Shown: positions 51,787-61,251, numbered from the stretch's first letter. The stretch: 64,000 bases of DNA from Anaerosporomusa subterranea (GCF_001611555.1 NZ_LSGP01000025.1:186001-250000), one strand, 5' to 3'. Notes: generated by a model from the sequence alone, not told the origin. Numbers and translations are program-made.

Positions 51787-53013
51787 ATGAGTGAATTAAT
51801 CAATAATCGGGAACACAGGAAGCAGGTTGTTAAAGAAATACTACTTGATTTACACCGTGGGAAGACGGTCGCGGAGGTCAAATCCCGATTTAACGCTATC
51901 GCAAACGACATGGATGCTGCGGAGCTCTCGCTAATTGAGCAAAGTTTAATCAATGAAGGTCTGCCTGTTGAAGAAATTCAGAATCTCTGTAATGTGCATG
52001 CCTCCGTATTCAAGGAATCGTTTAGTGAGAAGCCGGATGTAGATGTGGCTGAAGGACATCCGCTCGATATCTATGGGGATGAAAATCACGCACTGGAACA
52101 ATTGATGGAAAAGGAAATTCGTCCATTACTGCAGGATCTTCGAACTGCCCCGCCCGAAAAGGAATCAAATATTGTGATCAACTTGGCAGAAAAACTAAAT
52201 TTACTTTGGGACGTTGATAAACACTACAGCCGAAAAGAACATCTTATCTTTCCCTTTCTTGAAAGCTATGGCATCACCGCACCACCTAAAGTAATGTGGG
52301 GAGTAGATGATGAAATTCGGGCTTTGCTTAAGGAATCCAAGCGGTTGGCTTTACACTATGAAGTAGACGCCAAGGACCAACTCGTCGCCAAAGTAGAGGA
52401 AACATTGGAGCAGATCCGTGAGATGATCTTTAAGGAAAGTAAAATCCTTTTCCCGATGCTCATGGAAACGTTAAGTGAGAATGACTGGGTCCGTATCCTG
52501 GAAGATAGCGATCAAATTGGATATTGCCTTATCGAGCCGTCTCTCAAATGGGTGCCACATATAGCAGAGCCCGCGGACAGTCAGCCCGAACTTGCCAATC
52601 CGAACGTTCAGGGTTTCATTAAGTTCGCAACTGGAGTTCTCACTCCAAAGGAAATTGAATTGATTTTCAGCCACCTTCCAGTAGATATAACCTTTGTCGG
52701 TAAAGATAACGTTGTTAAGTTCTTCTCCGCATCCAAGGAACGTATCTTCCATCGGACAAAAACAATCATTGGTCGAAAGGTTGAAAATTGCCATCCTCCT
52801 ACTAGTGTCCACGTCGTTGAGCAAATTGCGAATGACTTGAAATCTGGCAAAAAAGATAAGGAGTCCTTTTGGATCAGACTGGGTGATAAATACGTATACA
52901 TCCAGTATTTCGCCGTACGAGATGAGAGCGGAGATTTCGTAGGGGTTCTTGAAGTAACACAAGATATCAAGCCACTCCAGGAGATCACTGGCGAAAAGCG
53001 AATAATGGACTAA
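51787..53013 (+). CDS. DUF438 / hemerythrin / PAS domain protein
   Basis: 408 residues. DUF438 domain (1-75), hemerythrin-like metal helices (85-220) with HALEQLMEKE, HYSRKEHLIFPFLES and KILFPMLMET, a linker, and a PAS-like domain with DITFVGKDNVVKFFS near 300. Di-iron carboxylate centres of this kind bind O2 or NO. Cytosolic. RBS GGGAGGG precedes ATG. Confidence 0.9.
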   Translation: MSELINNREHRKQVVKEILLDLHRGKTVAEVKSRFNAIANDMDAAELSLIEQSLINEGLPVEEIQNLCNVHASVFKESFSEKPDVDVAEGHPLDIYGDENHALEQLMEKEIRPLLQDLRTAPPEKESNIVINLAEKLNLLWDVDKHYSRKEHLIFPFLESYGITAPPKVMWGVDDEIRALLKESKRLALHYEVDAKDQLVAKVEETLEQIREMIFKESKILFPMLMETLSENDWVRILEDSDQIGYCLIEPSLKWVPHIAEPADSQPELANPNVQGFIKFATGVLTPKEIELIFSHLPVDITFVGKDNVVKFFSASKERIFHRTKTIIGRKVENCHPPTSVHVVEQIANDLKSGKKDKESFWIRLGDKYVYIQYFAVRDESGDFVGVLEVTQDIKPLQEITGEKRIMD

Positions 53014-53153
53014 CTAAAAGTCTAGACCAAACAGTGGTATCACTGCTATGCCTGGAATTATCGGCGAGCTTGGAGTAGGATCGGTGATTAGTCGCGAAAC
53101 AGCTCCCCATAACCTAGGCAATGCTAAAGGATATATACGCTTACGTCAATATA

Positions 53154-53193
53154 AAAGACCAGAAACCGTAATTAATGACGGTACCTGGTCTTT
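53154..53193. repeat. AAAGACCAG hairpin, copy 1
   Basis: AAAGACCAG and CTGGTCTTT around an AACCGT/ACGGT inner stem, then AAATCTTAGCG. Same outer stem as 56107-56146. Probable terminator of the DUF438 gene. Confidence 0.6.
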
Positions 53194-53224
53194 AAATCTT
53201 AGCGATACCTTAACAAACAGGCCC

Positions 53225-53337
53225 CTCACCGTCATTGTTTACAAATCCTAAAAAAGCCAGCAAATCCAACTAATTCAAGGCTTTACCGGCTGTTCTATTA
53301 CATATCATTTTAGATTCCATTACATGCCACATTGTAT
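53225..53337. repeat. Dispersed repeat, copy 10 (middle part)
   Basis: GTCATTGTTTACAAATCC, AGCCAGCAAATCCAA, then TTCTATTACATATCAT and TTCCATTACATGCCAC. Left and right ends missing. Confidence 0.7.
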
Positions 53338-53383
53338 TATCGAATTTTAAAAAGGCATTAATCATTAACTATGACTTACATTC

Positions 53384-54070
53384 TTATTCGGAATCCCGCA
53401 AAGTTTCTTTGTTGTACAGTAATTCAATATTATAGTCACCTATACCGTAATTTGAATATTTCTCAATAATTTCTTTTATTATATAGAGTTTGCTCTGATT
53501 ATTTTGAACCATTTTTTTAATAGCCGCTCTAATTTCACTGTTATCCGAAATATAATTTTCATATAGGCGAATACCTTTTTGCATTTCTTCTAAAACAGGA
53601 AATTTATTTTTTGTAAAAACGTTTCGTATCATAACATCCTTGTAAATTGAGTAGTACCCCTTTACGTTTAATTCATAGGATTTTATTACTATATCTCCCA
53701 CATTATATTGGTAAAAATTCTGGGGAATGATATTCAATCGAACTTCTCCATCAAAATGAGTGCTGTCCAAATAGGCATATAAGGTCAGTAGATTTATTTG
53801 GCAAAACATATCTTCATCAAACCACAGTACAATTTTAGAATGTGCTTTATTTAATAATTCATCTAATTCAGCAACTGTAATTTGAAGATATTGATCATAA
53901 TTTATACCCAATGATTTAGCGCGGACGCGAAAAAATTCATCATTAAAAACCGTTTCACTGCTCTTACCTGTAATCATTGATTCATTAAATGAAATAATTT
54001 TTTCATCATTAGCATATTTATCAGTTAAATACTCTTTCAACGCTGTCCCATTCGCAATATTTAAAACCAT
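53384..54070 (-). CDS. DUF1835 domain protein
   Basis: 228 residues, ATG with GGAGG upstream. N-terminal strand MVLNIANGTALKEYL, FNESMITGK, then FDEDMFCQINLLTLYAYLD are typical of DUF1835 (a fold with a Rossmann-like half). Middle section has alternating helices, with no clear active site. The remainder continues into a C-terminal half (IRLYENYISD) matching only part of the family. Function unknown. Confidence 0.75.
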   Translation of the reverse strand: MVLNIANGTALKEYLTDKYANDEKIISFNESMITGKSSETVFNDEFFRVRAKSLGINYDQYLQITVAELDELLNKAHSKIVLWFDEDMFCQINLLTLYAYLDSTHFDGEVRLNIIPQNFYQYNVGDIVIKSYELNVKGYYSIYKDVMIRNVFTKNKFPVLEEMQKGIRLYENYISDNSEIRAAIKKMVQNNQSKLYIIKEIIEKYSNYGIGDYNIELLYNKETLRDSE

Positions 54071-54139
54071 TGCAACCTCCTTTACGGCACTATTCCCGGA
54101 ATTCTATTTTACTCTCGTTTTTTCAAATCTATAATTCAG

Positions 54140-54607
54140 CTATCGTCCTAATTTTCCAGTCATCTGTTCAATTTGTATTTTAAAAACAGTAGTAGCATTT
54201 ATACCCTTTTCTATGTACGCAATGCCTTGCTTACAATAATCGCTTGAATACTTTTCTACCAGTAATATAAGAGCGCGTTTCTTTTCCTCCTCGTCTGTGA
54301 TTTCAACTGCCTTACCATAGATTACGGCACTATCATATTCAGTATCAAACTTGTCGGGTAGTAATTTATGATAACTCACAATTGAAAAGCTGACTTTATT
54401 GTTAAACTTTATGTTTTCTACTTTATTACCCTCAGGAGCAGAATGAAAATATATCACATCGTTCTCATAAGCATAATTTAAGGGTACAGAATAGGGATAT
54501 CCATTTCCCCCAATGCTAGCTAAAGTCCCGAATTCGGCTTCTTTTATGATTTTGATTGTATCGTCCTTAGACATAAGTTTTTCTTTACGTCTCATTTCTC
54601 TAAACAA
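54140..54607 (-). CDS. Nim-like pyridoxamine 5'-phosphate oxidase family flavoprotein
   Basis: 155 residues. TTG 54607 (GGGGAG five bases upstream) gives MFREMRRKEKLMS, the usual start of this family. Then FGTLASIGGNGYPYSVPLNY, YFHSAPEGNKVENIKFN and VIYGKAVEITDEEEKKRAL. This is the FMN split-barrel group that includes Nim nitroimidazole reductases. Cytosolic. Resistance activity cannot be inferred. Confidence 0.85.
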   Translation of the reverse strand: MFREMRRKEKLMSKDDTIKIIKEAEFGTLASIGGNGYPYSVPLNYAYENDVIYFHSAPEGNKVENIKFNNKVSFSIVSYHKLLPDKFDTEYDSAVIYGKAVEITDEEEKKRALILLVEKYSSDYCKQGIAYIEKGINATTVFKIQIEQMTGKLGR

Positions 54608-54699
54608 GGTAACTCCCCTTTGCAATGATTTTTCTCATTATAAAAGTAGACGTTGCACCAATCACAAAACTCGTTTCACCACATAAACAACGGCATATC

Positions 54700-55569
54700 T
54701 TACCCCATCATATTATTAGCTCCTTCCTGCAGAATTTTTATTAAATTCATTGCTTCCCGGGATAATATTTTATCCTTATGAAAGACTACCCAAACACTAA
54801 AAGCGGGACGTGGAATATTTGTAAATTCAATTAACGTACCGTCTTCAAGATGTTGCTTAATCATAATCATCGGCAAGGCGCCACATCCCAAGCCCTGCAA
54901 AATTGCATTTTTCATCGATTCCGAATCACTGTATTCGATTATCGGTTCAATTTTTTTTCGTCCTAGTGTTTTTTCGTATAACGTGCGAAATAGTCCCCCT
55001 GTTTTATATACTAAGAGCGGATAGCTCAAGATGTTAGTGCTGTAATTAAAATTCTCCGCTAACTTCGGATGCATAACCCAAACCAATTGATCTTTGAATA
55101 CCTCAAACCCAGCTAGGCAATCTACCGTAACTTCATTTTGAATAAAACCCAAATCAAACCGATTTTCCACTATACCCTTTACAACTGCAGTTGTATTGAG
55201 GCACATTTCCATCGCAACGGAGCATTTAGGCGCTTGTTGTTGAAACTCTTGGAGAAATGGTACCAAAATGTAATTGACAGATGTTGTCGCAATTCCCAGG
55301 TTAATATTCCCTGGGTGAACGCTTAATGCCTTTTGCGCCTCATCATAGGTCGTCAATAGCCTTTCTGCGTAATCCATTAGTACTCGTCCTGCGTCAGTTA
55401 TGTATAATTTCTTGCCGACGCGGTCAAATAACATAACACCAAAATGTTGCTCTAAGGTGCGTATCTGCCCCGTAACCGTTGGCTGTGTAAAGTTCAGTTG
55501 TTCTGCTGTCTGGGTCATGTTGCCTAGTTTCGCAACCATTAAAAAAGTTTGAAAAAACTGAATGTCCAT
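54700..55569 (-). CDS. LysR-family transcriptional regulator
   Basis: 289 residues. Winged helix MTQTAEQLNFTQPTVTGQIR (residues 18-38) and FDRVGKKLYITDAGRVLM, then the two-lobe effector domain ending FTNIPRPAFSVWVVF. Codirectional with the Nim-like gene, 92 bases away. Effector unknown. Confidence 0.92.
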   Translation of the reverse strand: MDIQFFQTFLMVAKLGNMTQTAEQLNFTQPTVTGQIRTLEQHFGVMLFDRVGKKLYITDAGRVLMDYAERLLTTYDEAQKALSVHPGNINLGIATTSVNYILVPFLQEFQQQAPKCSVAMEMCLNTTAVVKGIVENRFDLGFIQNEVTVDCLAGFEVFKDQLVWVMHPKLAENFNYSTNILSYPLLVYKTGGLFRTLYEKTLGRKKIEPIIEYSDSESMKNAILQGLGCGALPMIMIKQHLEDGTLIEFTNIPRPAFSVWVVFHKDKILSREAMNLIKILQEGANNMMG

Positions 55570-55839
55570 ATTTCACCTCTTGAACCAATTGGGATGTCAG
55601 TTTATATCCCTGACGTAGTAATGCTTTATACTCTTCTAATTACAGCTCTGTTCTCCTGCTTGGCAATACGAATATGCTTTCTAAGAAAATCCTATTGATA
55701 CAATAACCAACGCCAATTTAACAGATTAATGCAACAGGACTATACTTTAATTAAAACTTGGATATATTGCGAGGGAGGGAACTGAAGGTGGAAATGCTTA
55801 TATTTTATACAATTGCTATCCTCTTGTCAGCATATGAAA

Positions 55840-56034
55840 CTAATAAAGATAAGCAAAAGTGCGAAAAGCAATCAGAAATTGAGCCATTTGACATTCGAAA
55901 TTGGCATCAACAATATGAGAACAATGCGTCATGCGGTCAACGATAGCTACCGTCAGCATCGGATCGTCAAAGATCTCCGTCCAGCGGAAAACTCTAGGTT
56001 CATCGTGATGATCACACTGTCACTCTCGTTCAGG
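55840..56034 (-). pseudogene. IS21-type IstB helper ATPase remnant
   Basis: Read on the minus strand, with one frameshift near 55983: SVIITMNLEFS then RWTEIFDDPMLTVAIVDRMT and HCSH. This is the conserved C-terminal sensor/arginine-finger part of IstB. It is the only transposase-related protein sequence seen in the window. The rest of 55570-56264 shows no gene; a plus-strand frame here is its shadow. Confidence 0.7.
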
Positions 56035-56106
56035 CTGGATAGGATCTGAAACACTATCCACTGTTACGTTTTGCTAGTAGTTAATGCTCTTTCATTAGGC
56101 AGAATA

Positions 56107-56146
56107 AAAGACCAGGAAGCCCTTATAAATGGGCTTCCTGGTCTTT
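56107..56146. repeat. AAAGACCAG hairpin, copy 2
   Basis: AAAGACCAGGAAGCCC and exact complement, 16-bp stem, loop TTATAAAT. The outer nine bases and the following AAATTTAGCG match 53154-53193. Confidence 0.7.
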
Positions 56147-56264
56147 AAATTTAGCGTTAAGAGCGTTAATTCATAAATTAGCATTAACATATAGAGGAAG
56201 GATTCTACAATCTACGGTAGAATATACATATCAATCAAATATTCCCAACCGGAAAGGAGCTCTT

Positions 56265-57035
56265 ATGCCCTCTTTAATACATCCAAAGGAAAAACTTTAT
56301 TTCGCGATTTCCGTCATCGTCAGCATTCTAATTTATTTCCTATTGGTATTGTCCGTAATAGGGATATTCTATCTCATTATTGGCGCCTTAGTCGGTCTTA
56401 TCGTTCAAGGCTTGGCTGTCGGACATCTCCGAGGAAATGGGATTCGAGTTTCCGAGAAACAATTTCCAGAAGTACATCAACTTGCCCAGGAAATTGCAGC
56501 CCAGATGGAACTTAGAACAATGCCTCCGATCTATATCATCCAATCTGGTGGAGTATTAAACGCTTTTGCCATGCGCTTCCTTGGTAGAAACTATGTTGCC
56601 GTATACTCGGAAATTTTAGAATTGGCTTTTGAACAAGGTAAAGATGCTCTAGGATTTATAATTAGTCACGAATTCGCTCATATAAAAAGGAATCATTTGA
56701 ATTGGAGATGGGTTTTATTACCTTCCACCTTCATCCCATTTTTATCCCAGGCTTACTCAAGAGCCTGCGAATACTCTTGTGATCTCATTGCCGCTCATAC
56801 TCAACCCGCTGGCGCTACAGCCGGAATCCTTGTATTAGCCGCTGGCAAAAAGCTATACTTGGACGTAAATACCGATGATTATCTCGCTCAGGCTACCAAG
56901 GAAACCGGGTTTTGGATTTGGTTTTCGGAAATACTCTCATCGCACCCGAATCTTCCCCGCCGAATTATGGCTATAAATCAAAGCACTACCCTTAGAACTG
57001 AAATGCGCACCCAAGGGATTAACAACCGGGTGTAA
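56265..57035 (+). CDS. M48 family zinc metalloprotease (HtpX-like)
   Basis: 256 residues. ATG with AGGAGC upstream. Two N-terminal membrane segments (FAISVIVSILIYFLLVLSV, IGIFYLIIGALVGLIVQG), then FIISHEFAHIKRNH with the HEXXH zinc site and the third ligand in ACEYSCDLIAA. Peptidase domain faces the cytosol in HtpX; it degrades damaged membrane proteins. Single gene with its own terminator. Confidence 0.92.
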   Translation: MPSLIHPKEKLYFAISVIVSILIYFLLVLSVIGIFYLIIGALVGLIVQGLAVGHLRGNGIRVSEKQFPEVHQLAQEIAAQMELRTMPPIYIIQSGGVLNAFAMRFLGRNYVAVYSEILELAFEQGKDALGFIISHEFAHIKRNHLNWRWVLLPSTFIPFLSQAYSRACEYSCDLIAAHTQPAGATAGILVLAAGKKLYLDVNTDDYLAQATKETGFWIWFSEILSSHPNLPRRIMAINQSTTLRTEMRTQGINNRV

Positions 57036-57050
57036 GCACCATATACACTG

Positions 57051-57094
57051 AACGCAAGTCATCGCTACAACAAAGATGACTTGCGTTCTATTTT
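57051..57094 (+). terminator. Rho-independent terminator
   Basis: AACGCAAGTCATC and GATGACTTGCGTT around an 11-base loop, followed by CTATTTTTTT. Confidence 0.9.
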
Positions 57095-57144
57095 TTTATA
57101 GTTTTTGAATTTGTCTCTTCCTCCGCATAGCTATTACGATCAGA

Positions 57145-57690
57145 TTACAGAAACTTCTCAATTTCATTTTTCATTTCCATTGGTGAAGTTGTAGGCTCAT
57201 AACGACCTACAACTTCACCTTGCCGGTTAATTAGGAACTTAGTAAAGTTCCACTTAATAGAATCCCCCTCAAGTAGCTCCGGAAATTTTTCCTTCAATAT
57301 TTCCTGCAGCTTTCCGCCAATAGGGTGGCTCGAGTCGAAGCCTTTAAATGGTGCTTTATCAGTCAAGTAAACAAACAAGGGATGCGCATTTTTTCCGCGA
57401 ACCTCTGTTTTCTCAAACATTGGGAAACTAACCCCATAATTAATCTGGCAAAATTGTTGCACCTCTGCATTGCTCCCAGGCTCTTGTTCGGCAAATTGGT
57501 TGCTTGGGAAGCCAAGAATCTCTAAACCTCTATCAGCATAAGCGTTATACAGCTTCTGCAGTTCTTCATACTGCGGAGTAAATCCGCATTTACTGGCAGT
57601 ATTAACAATGATTAATACTTTACCTTTATAATCAGCTAGCGAAACTTCCTTGCCGTCAATGGTACTCACTTCATAATCATAGATACTCAT
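57145..57690 (-). CDS. Glutathione peroxidase-family (thioredoxin-dependent) peroxidase
   Basis: 181 residues. VNTASKCGFTPQYEELQKLY carries the peroxidatic Cys35 in place of selenocysteine; GFPSNQF (Gln), WNFTKFLINRQGEVVGRYEP (Trp and Asn) complete the active site. Reduces peroxides with thioredoxin or glutathione. ATG with AGGGG upstream. Probably monocistronic. Confidence 0.95.
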   Translation of the reverse strand: MSIYDYEVSTIDGKEVSLADYKGKVLIIVNTASKCGFTPQYEELQKLYNAYADRGLEILGFPSNQFAEQEPGSNAEVQQFCQINYGVSFPMFEKTEVRGKNAHPLFVYLTDKAPFKGFDSSHPIGGKLQEILKEKFPELLEGDSIKWNFTKFLINRQGEVVGRYEPTTSPMEMKNEIEKFL

Positions 57691-57820
57691 ATTACCCCTC
57701 CTTTAGTTTCCGGTGCAGTCCATGGTATTCACGTTAGCAAGAACTGACAAAAGTGAACGTATCTATTATTTGACTTGAAAGGTTTTTCAATCCAAGAGTC
57801 ACCCATTAGTCTATCAGACT

Positions 57821-57850
57821 AAAAAAAAGAAACCGTAAAATTCACGGCTT
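57821..57850 (-). terminator. Rho-independent terminator
   Basis: On the minus strand CCGTGAATTTTACGG is followed by TTTC and eight T. It probably ends the enolase-like operon. Confidence 0.6.
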
Positions 57851-57898
57851 CAAGGCTTTCAGAACTCGAATAGCGAAGGCGTTTTTTTGTTAATTTGT

Positions 57899-58003
57899 CT
57901 ATCCTTTAACGGACGAGACAATTTGCTGGCTACCGCTGGCTATCTGTGCATACTGCCAAGATTTCCCCTACTTGGTTAGAAACCCGTGTTGCCTGTATAA
58001 CGT
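57899..58003 (-). pseudogene. Chemotaxis receptor (MCP) signalling-domain fragment
   Basis: QYAQIASGSQQIVSSVKG then a stop, with VIQATRVSNQVGEILA just upstream in another frame. These are typical of the MCP coiled-coil. No start or receptor domain; a remnant. Confidence 0.5.
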
Positions 58004-58912
58004 TTAAAGGCTATTTTCGTTTATAAATATTTTGATATTTTTTAACACCTTTTCGCTTAGGCGGTCAAAAGCCTGCCTGGTGCGCCCGGATGATATGTTC
58101 ATGCAGTTTACATGGGGGCTGGCAAGAAGCTTACCGGTATCATCGCCGAGAGCAGCAGCAGTGTCGCAGAAAAATTCGTTATCACCATGTTCGAGCCATT
58201 TGGCAAGGGCGGGAATATCGTGCGACGGACCTATAGAGGTATTGAACATTATTTTGTGATTGCCAAGCCATTCAAATTGTTCATCGTGGAATAAGATAAC
58301 GTTTTTATTCAGGCAGGTGCAGACGACATCAACTGTGTTCAGCAGTTCTTTCAGTGGCAGGTATTTGATATTTTTTGCTTCTTCTTGTTCCGGCTTGCGG
58401 GTGCGGCTGAAATAATACAAATCGGCTCCCAGGGCCTGAAGGCCGGCGGCAATCATCTGTCCGGAAGTACCAAGGCCGACTATGCCGACTCTTAAATCTG
58501 TAAGCTCAACCGGCAGTCCTTGCCACTGTTTATCACCGAAACCATGGAGATAACGGATAAGTTCGCTGGTTATATATTCGACAACGCCCTGGTCGCCGTA
58601 ATCGCGGATACCGTATACTGTGATATTTTTGGCACGTGCGGTGCGAATATCTACATTGGCGCTTGCTTCCGAATATAGGCTGCAACACATGCCGATGTAG
58701 CGGATGTTGGGGCAGGCATCAAGTACGTTTTTTTCGATACGGCTGGTATAACTGACCAGTACGGCATCAGCATCGCCGATTCGACGGATGATTTCCGCAT
58801 CGTCCTTCGGGACGTCATCAAACAGCACTACTTCTTTTGCATACTCATGGAGTTTTCGTTCCGCAGACGGAATCAGGCTTACCGGTTCTATGGCAACTAA
58901 TTTTTTAAACAT
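58004..58912 (-). CDS. D-isomer-specific 2-hydroxyacid dehydrogenase-like
   Basis: 302 residues from ATG 58912 (GAGG upstream; the frame to 58936 runs into the gene before). NAD motif GIVGLGTSGQMIAAGLQALG near 150-170. The catalytic region reads CTCLNKNVILFHDEQF and GRTRQAFDRLSEKV rather than the usual Arg/Glu/His triad layout, so it may be a divergent member. It is the last gene of the enolase-like operon. Reaction unproven. Confidence 0.78.
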   Translation of the reverse strand: MFKKLVAIEPVSLIPSAERKLHEYAKEVVLFDDVPKDDAEIIRRIGDADAVLVSYTSRIEKNVLDACPNIRYIGMCCSLYSEASANVDIRTARAKNITVYGIRDYGDQGVVEYITSELIRYLHGFGDKQWQGLPVELTDLRVGIVGLGTSGQMIAAGLQALGADLYYFSRTRKPEQEEAKNIKYLPLKELLNTVDVVCTCLNKNVILFHDEQFEWLGNHKIMFNTSIGPSHDIPALAKWLEHGDNEFFCDTAAALGDDTGKLLASPHVNCMNISSGRTRQAFDRLSEKVLKNIKIFINENSL

Positions 58913-58925
58913 TGCATGAACCCTC

Positions 58926-59711
58926 CTAAAATACAATCGGCGCTACGGCATTTTGCAAAACCTCTACAACGCTCCAGGCGGCAATTGCGCTAGTACGGGA
59001 ATAGATGTTGAGTTCGGCGCGTACTTCTTCGCCTTGTATTTCAATCTTGTATTCATCGCCTTTGAAGCCCGGCACGGCTTTGATATTCATTGTTGTGTTT
59101 TCCGGACCCGCGCTGGCAAGGGCGGTAGCGATTGCTACGTTTACCTTGGTCGGCAGTATGGCTATCGCTTCCTTGGTAGTGCCGCTGAATACCTGCTGTG
59201 GTACCGTGATGTCCATTAATTCATTAGTGAAAAGCGGTGTATTTTTAAGCGAAGCCGGTGCTTTCTGTGCGCCGATGGACGCTGTAATCGGGCTCATCAG
59301 CGCGGCTGTACGCAGAACATCAAAGCCACCCACGGCGCCGCTGGCAATGTATACGCGACGCTTGTTCTGAGCGGCGGTATTTTTTACGCGTTCGTAGAAT
59401 TCACGATCGGCAAATGCGCCGATTGACAGCACAACGAGGTTTGAGCCGCCATTTAATATTGTTTCGCTGTATTCCTGTATAGCTTTTACTGATGCAGCTT
59501 CAGCCGTAAAATCCGGCTTCATCCCCATAAGTTCATCAATATCGGCACAGGCCTTGCAGCCGTGTCGTTCAGCGAATGCTTTTGTGCGATTAGAGTCTTT
59601 TCCCAGAACAGCAATAAGCTCATACTCCGGCAGATAGCCGTCCTTCAATGCATTAGCTACGATTTCGTTAAGATAGCCGCAGCCGATAAGTGCTAATTTA
59701 ATTTTTCCCAT
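58926..59711 (-). CDS. L-aspartate dehydrogenase-like (NadX family)
   Basis: 261 residues. N-terminal Rossmann fold KLALIGCGYLNEIVANAL. The catalytic domain shows SIGAFADREFYERV, VYIASGAVGGFDVLRTA and PTKVNVAIATALASAG with a His missing from the usual place. C-terminal ELNIYSRTSAIAAWSVVEVL. True AspDH makes or uses iminoaspartate from aspartate. Here the substrate may differ. Between the enolase-like and hydroxyacid-dehydrogenase-like genes. Confidence 0.82.
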   Translation of the reverse strand: MGKIKLALIGCGYLNEIVANALKDGYLPEYELIAVLGKDSNRTKAFAERHGCKACADIDELMGMKPDFTAEAASVKAIQEYSETILNGGSNLVVLSIGAFADREFYERVKNTAAQNKRRVYIASGAVGGFDVLRTAALMSPITASIGAQKAPASLKNTPLFTNELMDITVPQQVFSGTTKEAIAILPTKVNVAIATALASAGPENTTMNIKAVPGFKGDEYKIEIQGEEVRAELNIYSRTSAIAAWSVVEVLQNAVAPIVF

Positions 59712-59855
59712 GGTATACCTCTTTTCAAGTTTATTTTATACTTTCTAAATTTACTTTTTAGCTAGTTGCGTGAATTTCTTTGCTGTTTTGATCTGATGCA
59801 ACAGCATAAGTATATGCCGTTATGACTAAAGAAGTAACCTGGGCAGTGCTTTTCT

Positions 59856-61151
59856 TCACGAATAGATAGCCAATGACAGCCCAGTCGGCTCGCCAAGTCT
59901 CCGACTGGCGGTCCTAATCGTCTTCCTATCCTCCTCGATACGGAGAAGTTGGTTATATACAGCGACCTGATTAGTGCGAGCCGGCGGTCCCACTTTGATT
60001 CGGGCAGCGTTTACCCCTACGGCAATATCAGCTATCACAGGGTCTTCTGCTTCGCTCGAACAGTTAGCAATAACGCAGCTGTATCCAGCCTCTTTTACCC
60101 TTTTAACCCTATCGAGAATGTCCGAAAGTGTAGCTGCCTGGGTGACCTTGATCAGGATAGATTTCCCCATTTTGCTTTCCATACGGCGCCCTGCTTGCTC
60201 AACATTGGCAGCAAAAATATCATAGCCCAGCAGTTGCACTTTGTCGCCCAGATGCCGGTAATACAAACTCCGCCCTTCATGGTCATCTCTTGCTATACCG
60301 TCTTCAATGGCGATAATCGGATACTCGTCCATTAAACCGATGTAATACTCTACCATCTCTGTAGGTGTTTTAATAAAACCTTCTCCGGTGAAATTATATT
60401 CTCCGCCTGCAAAAAAATCTGAGGCCGCCACATTAATAGCCAGAGCGAATTGTTTACCCGCCTTGTAACCGGCTTTATGAATAGCATTACAAAGCACAGC
60501 CAATGCTTCTTCATTGGATAGTAAGTTAGGAGCAAAAGTTCCTGTGTCACCGCAAGCGGCGTTCCGCCCACAACTTCTAAGGATATTTTTCAGAGCATGG
60601 TAAACTTCAGTACACATTCGAAAGATTTCAACAAAAGAAGCCTCCACCACTGGAACAATCATGAATTCTCGAAAATCGAGATTGTTGGCAGCATGTTCGC
60701 CACCGCTTAAAAGGTTAATCATCGGAACAGGCATTTGCAAAGTGTTAACCCCGCCAATATACCGGAAGAGTGGCATATTAAGTGATGCAGCTGCCGCTTT
60801 TGCGACAGCAAGCGAGACCCCTAGGCTAGCGTTGGCCCCCACACTCTCCTTGCTGTGCCTGCCATCCTCCATCATAATATGGTCCACCCCTGCCTGATCC
60901 AGAGCGTCCATGCCCACAAGCTTGGTGGCTATGCTCTTTACGTTCTCCAGCGCCGGTATTATCTCCTTGCCAAAGAGACCTCTTTCATTATCAATGTGAA
61001 CTTCTGCTTGTTCATCCATACTGAGGGGAGTACGATAGGGTACGGCGGCACGACCAAGTGTCCCGTCCGATAGAATCACGTCAACTTCAACCATGGGATT
61101 ACCCCGGAAATTGATAATCTCACGAGTTATGAATTCGGCAATGTGGAGCAT
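59856..61151 (-). CDS. Enolase-superfamily paralogue with altered active site
   Basis: 431 residues, of enolase length and fold (REIINFRGNPMVEVDVILSD, GGEHAANNLDFREFMIVPVV, YNQLLRIEED). Conserved: His153, Glu162, Glu283, Asp311, Lys335, Lys386. Changed: the SGASTG loop is VPYRTPLSM; GDEGGF is GDTGTF (catalytic Glu is Thr203); the Mg Asp of LDVAASEF is Asn240; the VSHRSGE motif is IANCSSEA (His-Arg-Ser lost). It is therefore not a standard enolase. ATG with GGGGGGAG upstream. First gene of an operon with aspartate- and 2-hydroxyacid-dehydrogenase-like genes. Reaction unknown. Confidence 0.85.
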   Translation of the reverse strand: MLHIAEFITREIINFRGNPMVEVDVILSDGTLGRAAVPYRTPLSMDEQAEVHIDNERGLFGKEIIPALENVKSIATKLVGMDALDQAGVDHIMMEDGRHSKESVGANASLGVSLAVAKAAAASLNMPLFRYIGGVNTLQMPVPMINLLSGGEHAANNLDFREFMIVPVVEASFVEIFRMCTEVYHALKNILRSCGRNAACGDTGTFAPNLLSNEEALAVLCNAIHKAGYKAGKQFALAINVAASDFFAGGEYNFTGEGFIKTPTEMVEYYIGLMDEYPIIAIEDGIARDDHEGRSLYYRHLGDKVQLLGYDIFAANVEQAGRRMESKMGKSILIKVTQAATLSDILDRVKRVKEAGYSCVIANCSSEAEDPVIADIAVGVNAARIKVGPPARTNQVAVYNQLLRIEEDRKTIRTASRRLGEPTGLSLAIYS

Positions 61152-61251
61152 TTATCTCCCCCCTTAGGAAAATACCTCACAGCAGGAGTTTACTAAAACT
61201 TTAGAAGAAAAACCTGCACGGTCATTAACATTAACGGAAGTACAGGGTACC

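Noticed and set aside
53048-53251. 67-codon plus-strand frame after the DUF438 gene
   Set aside because: No ribosome site, no family, and it crosses a terminator hairpin and a repeat.
55758-55946. Plus-strand 62-codon frame
   Set aside because: It lies opposite the IstB remnant and has no homology; treated as a shadow.
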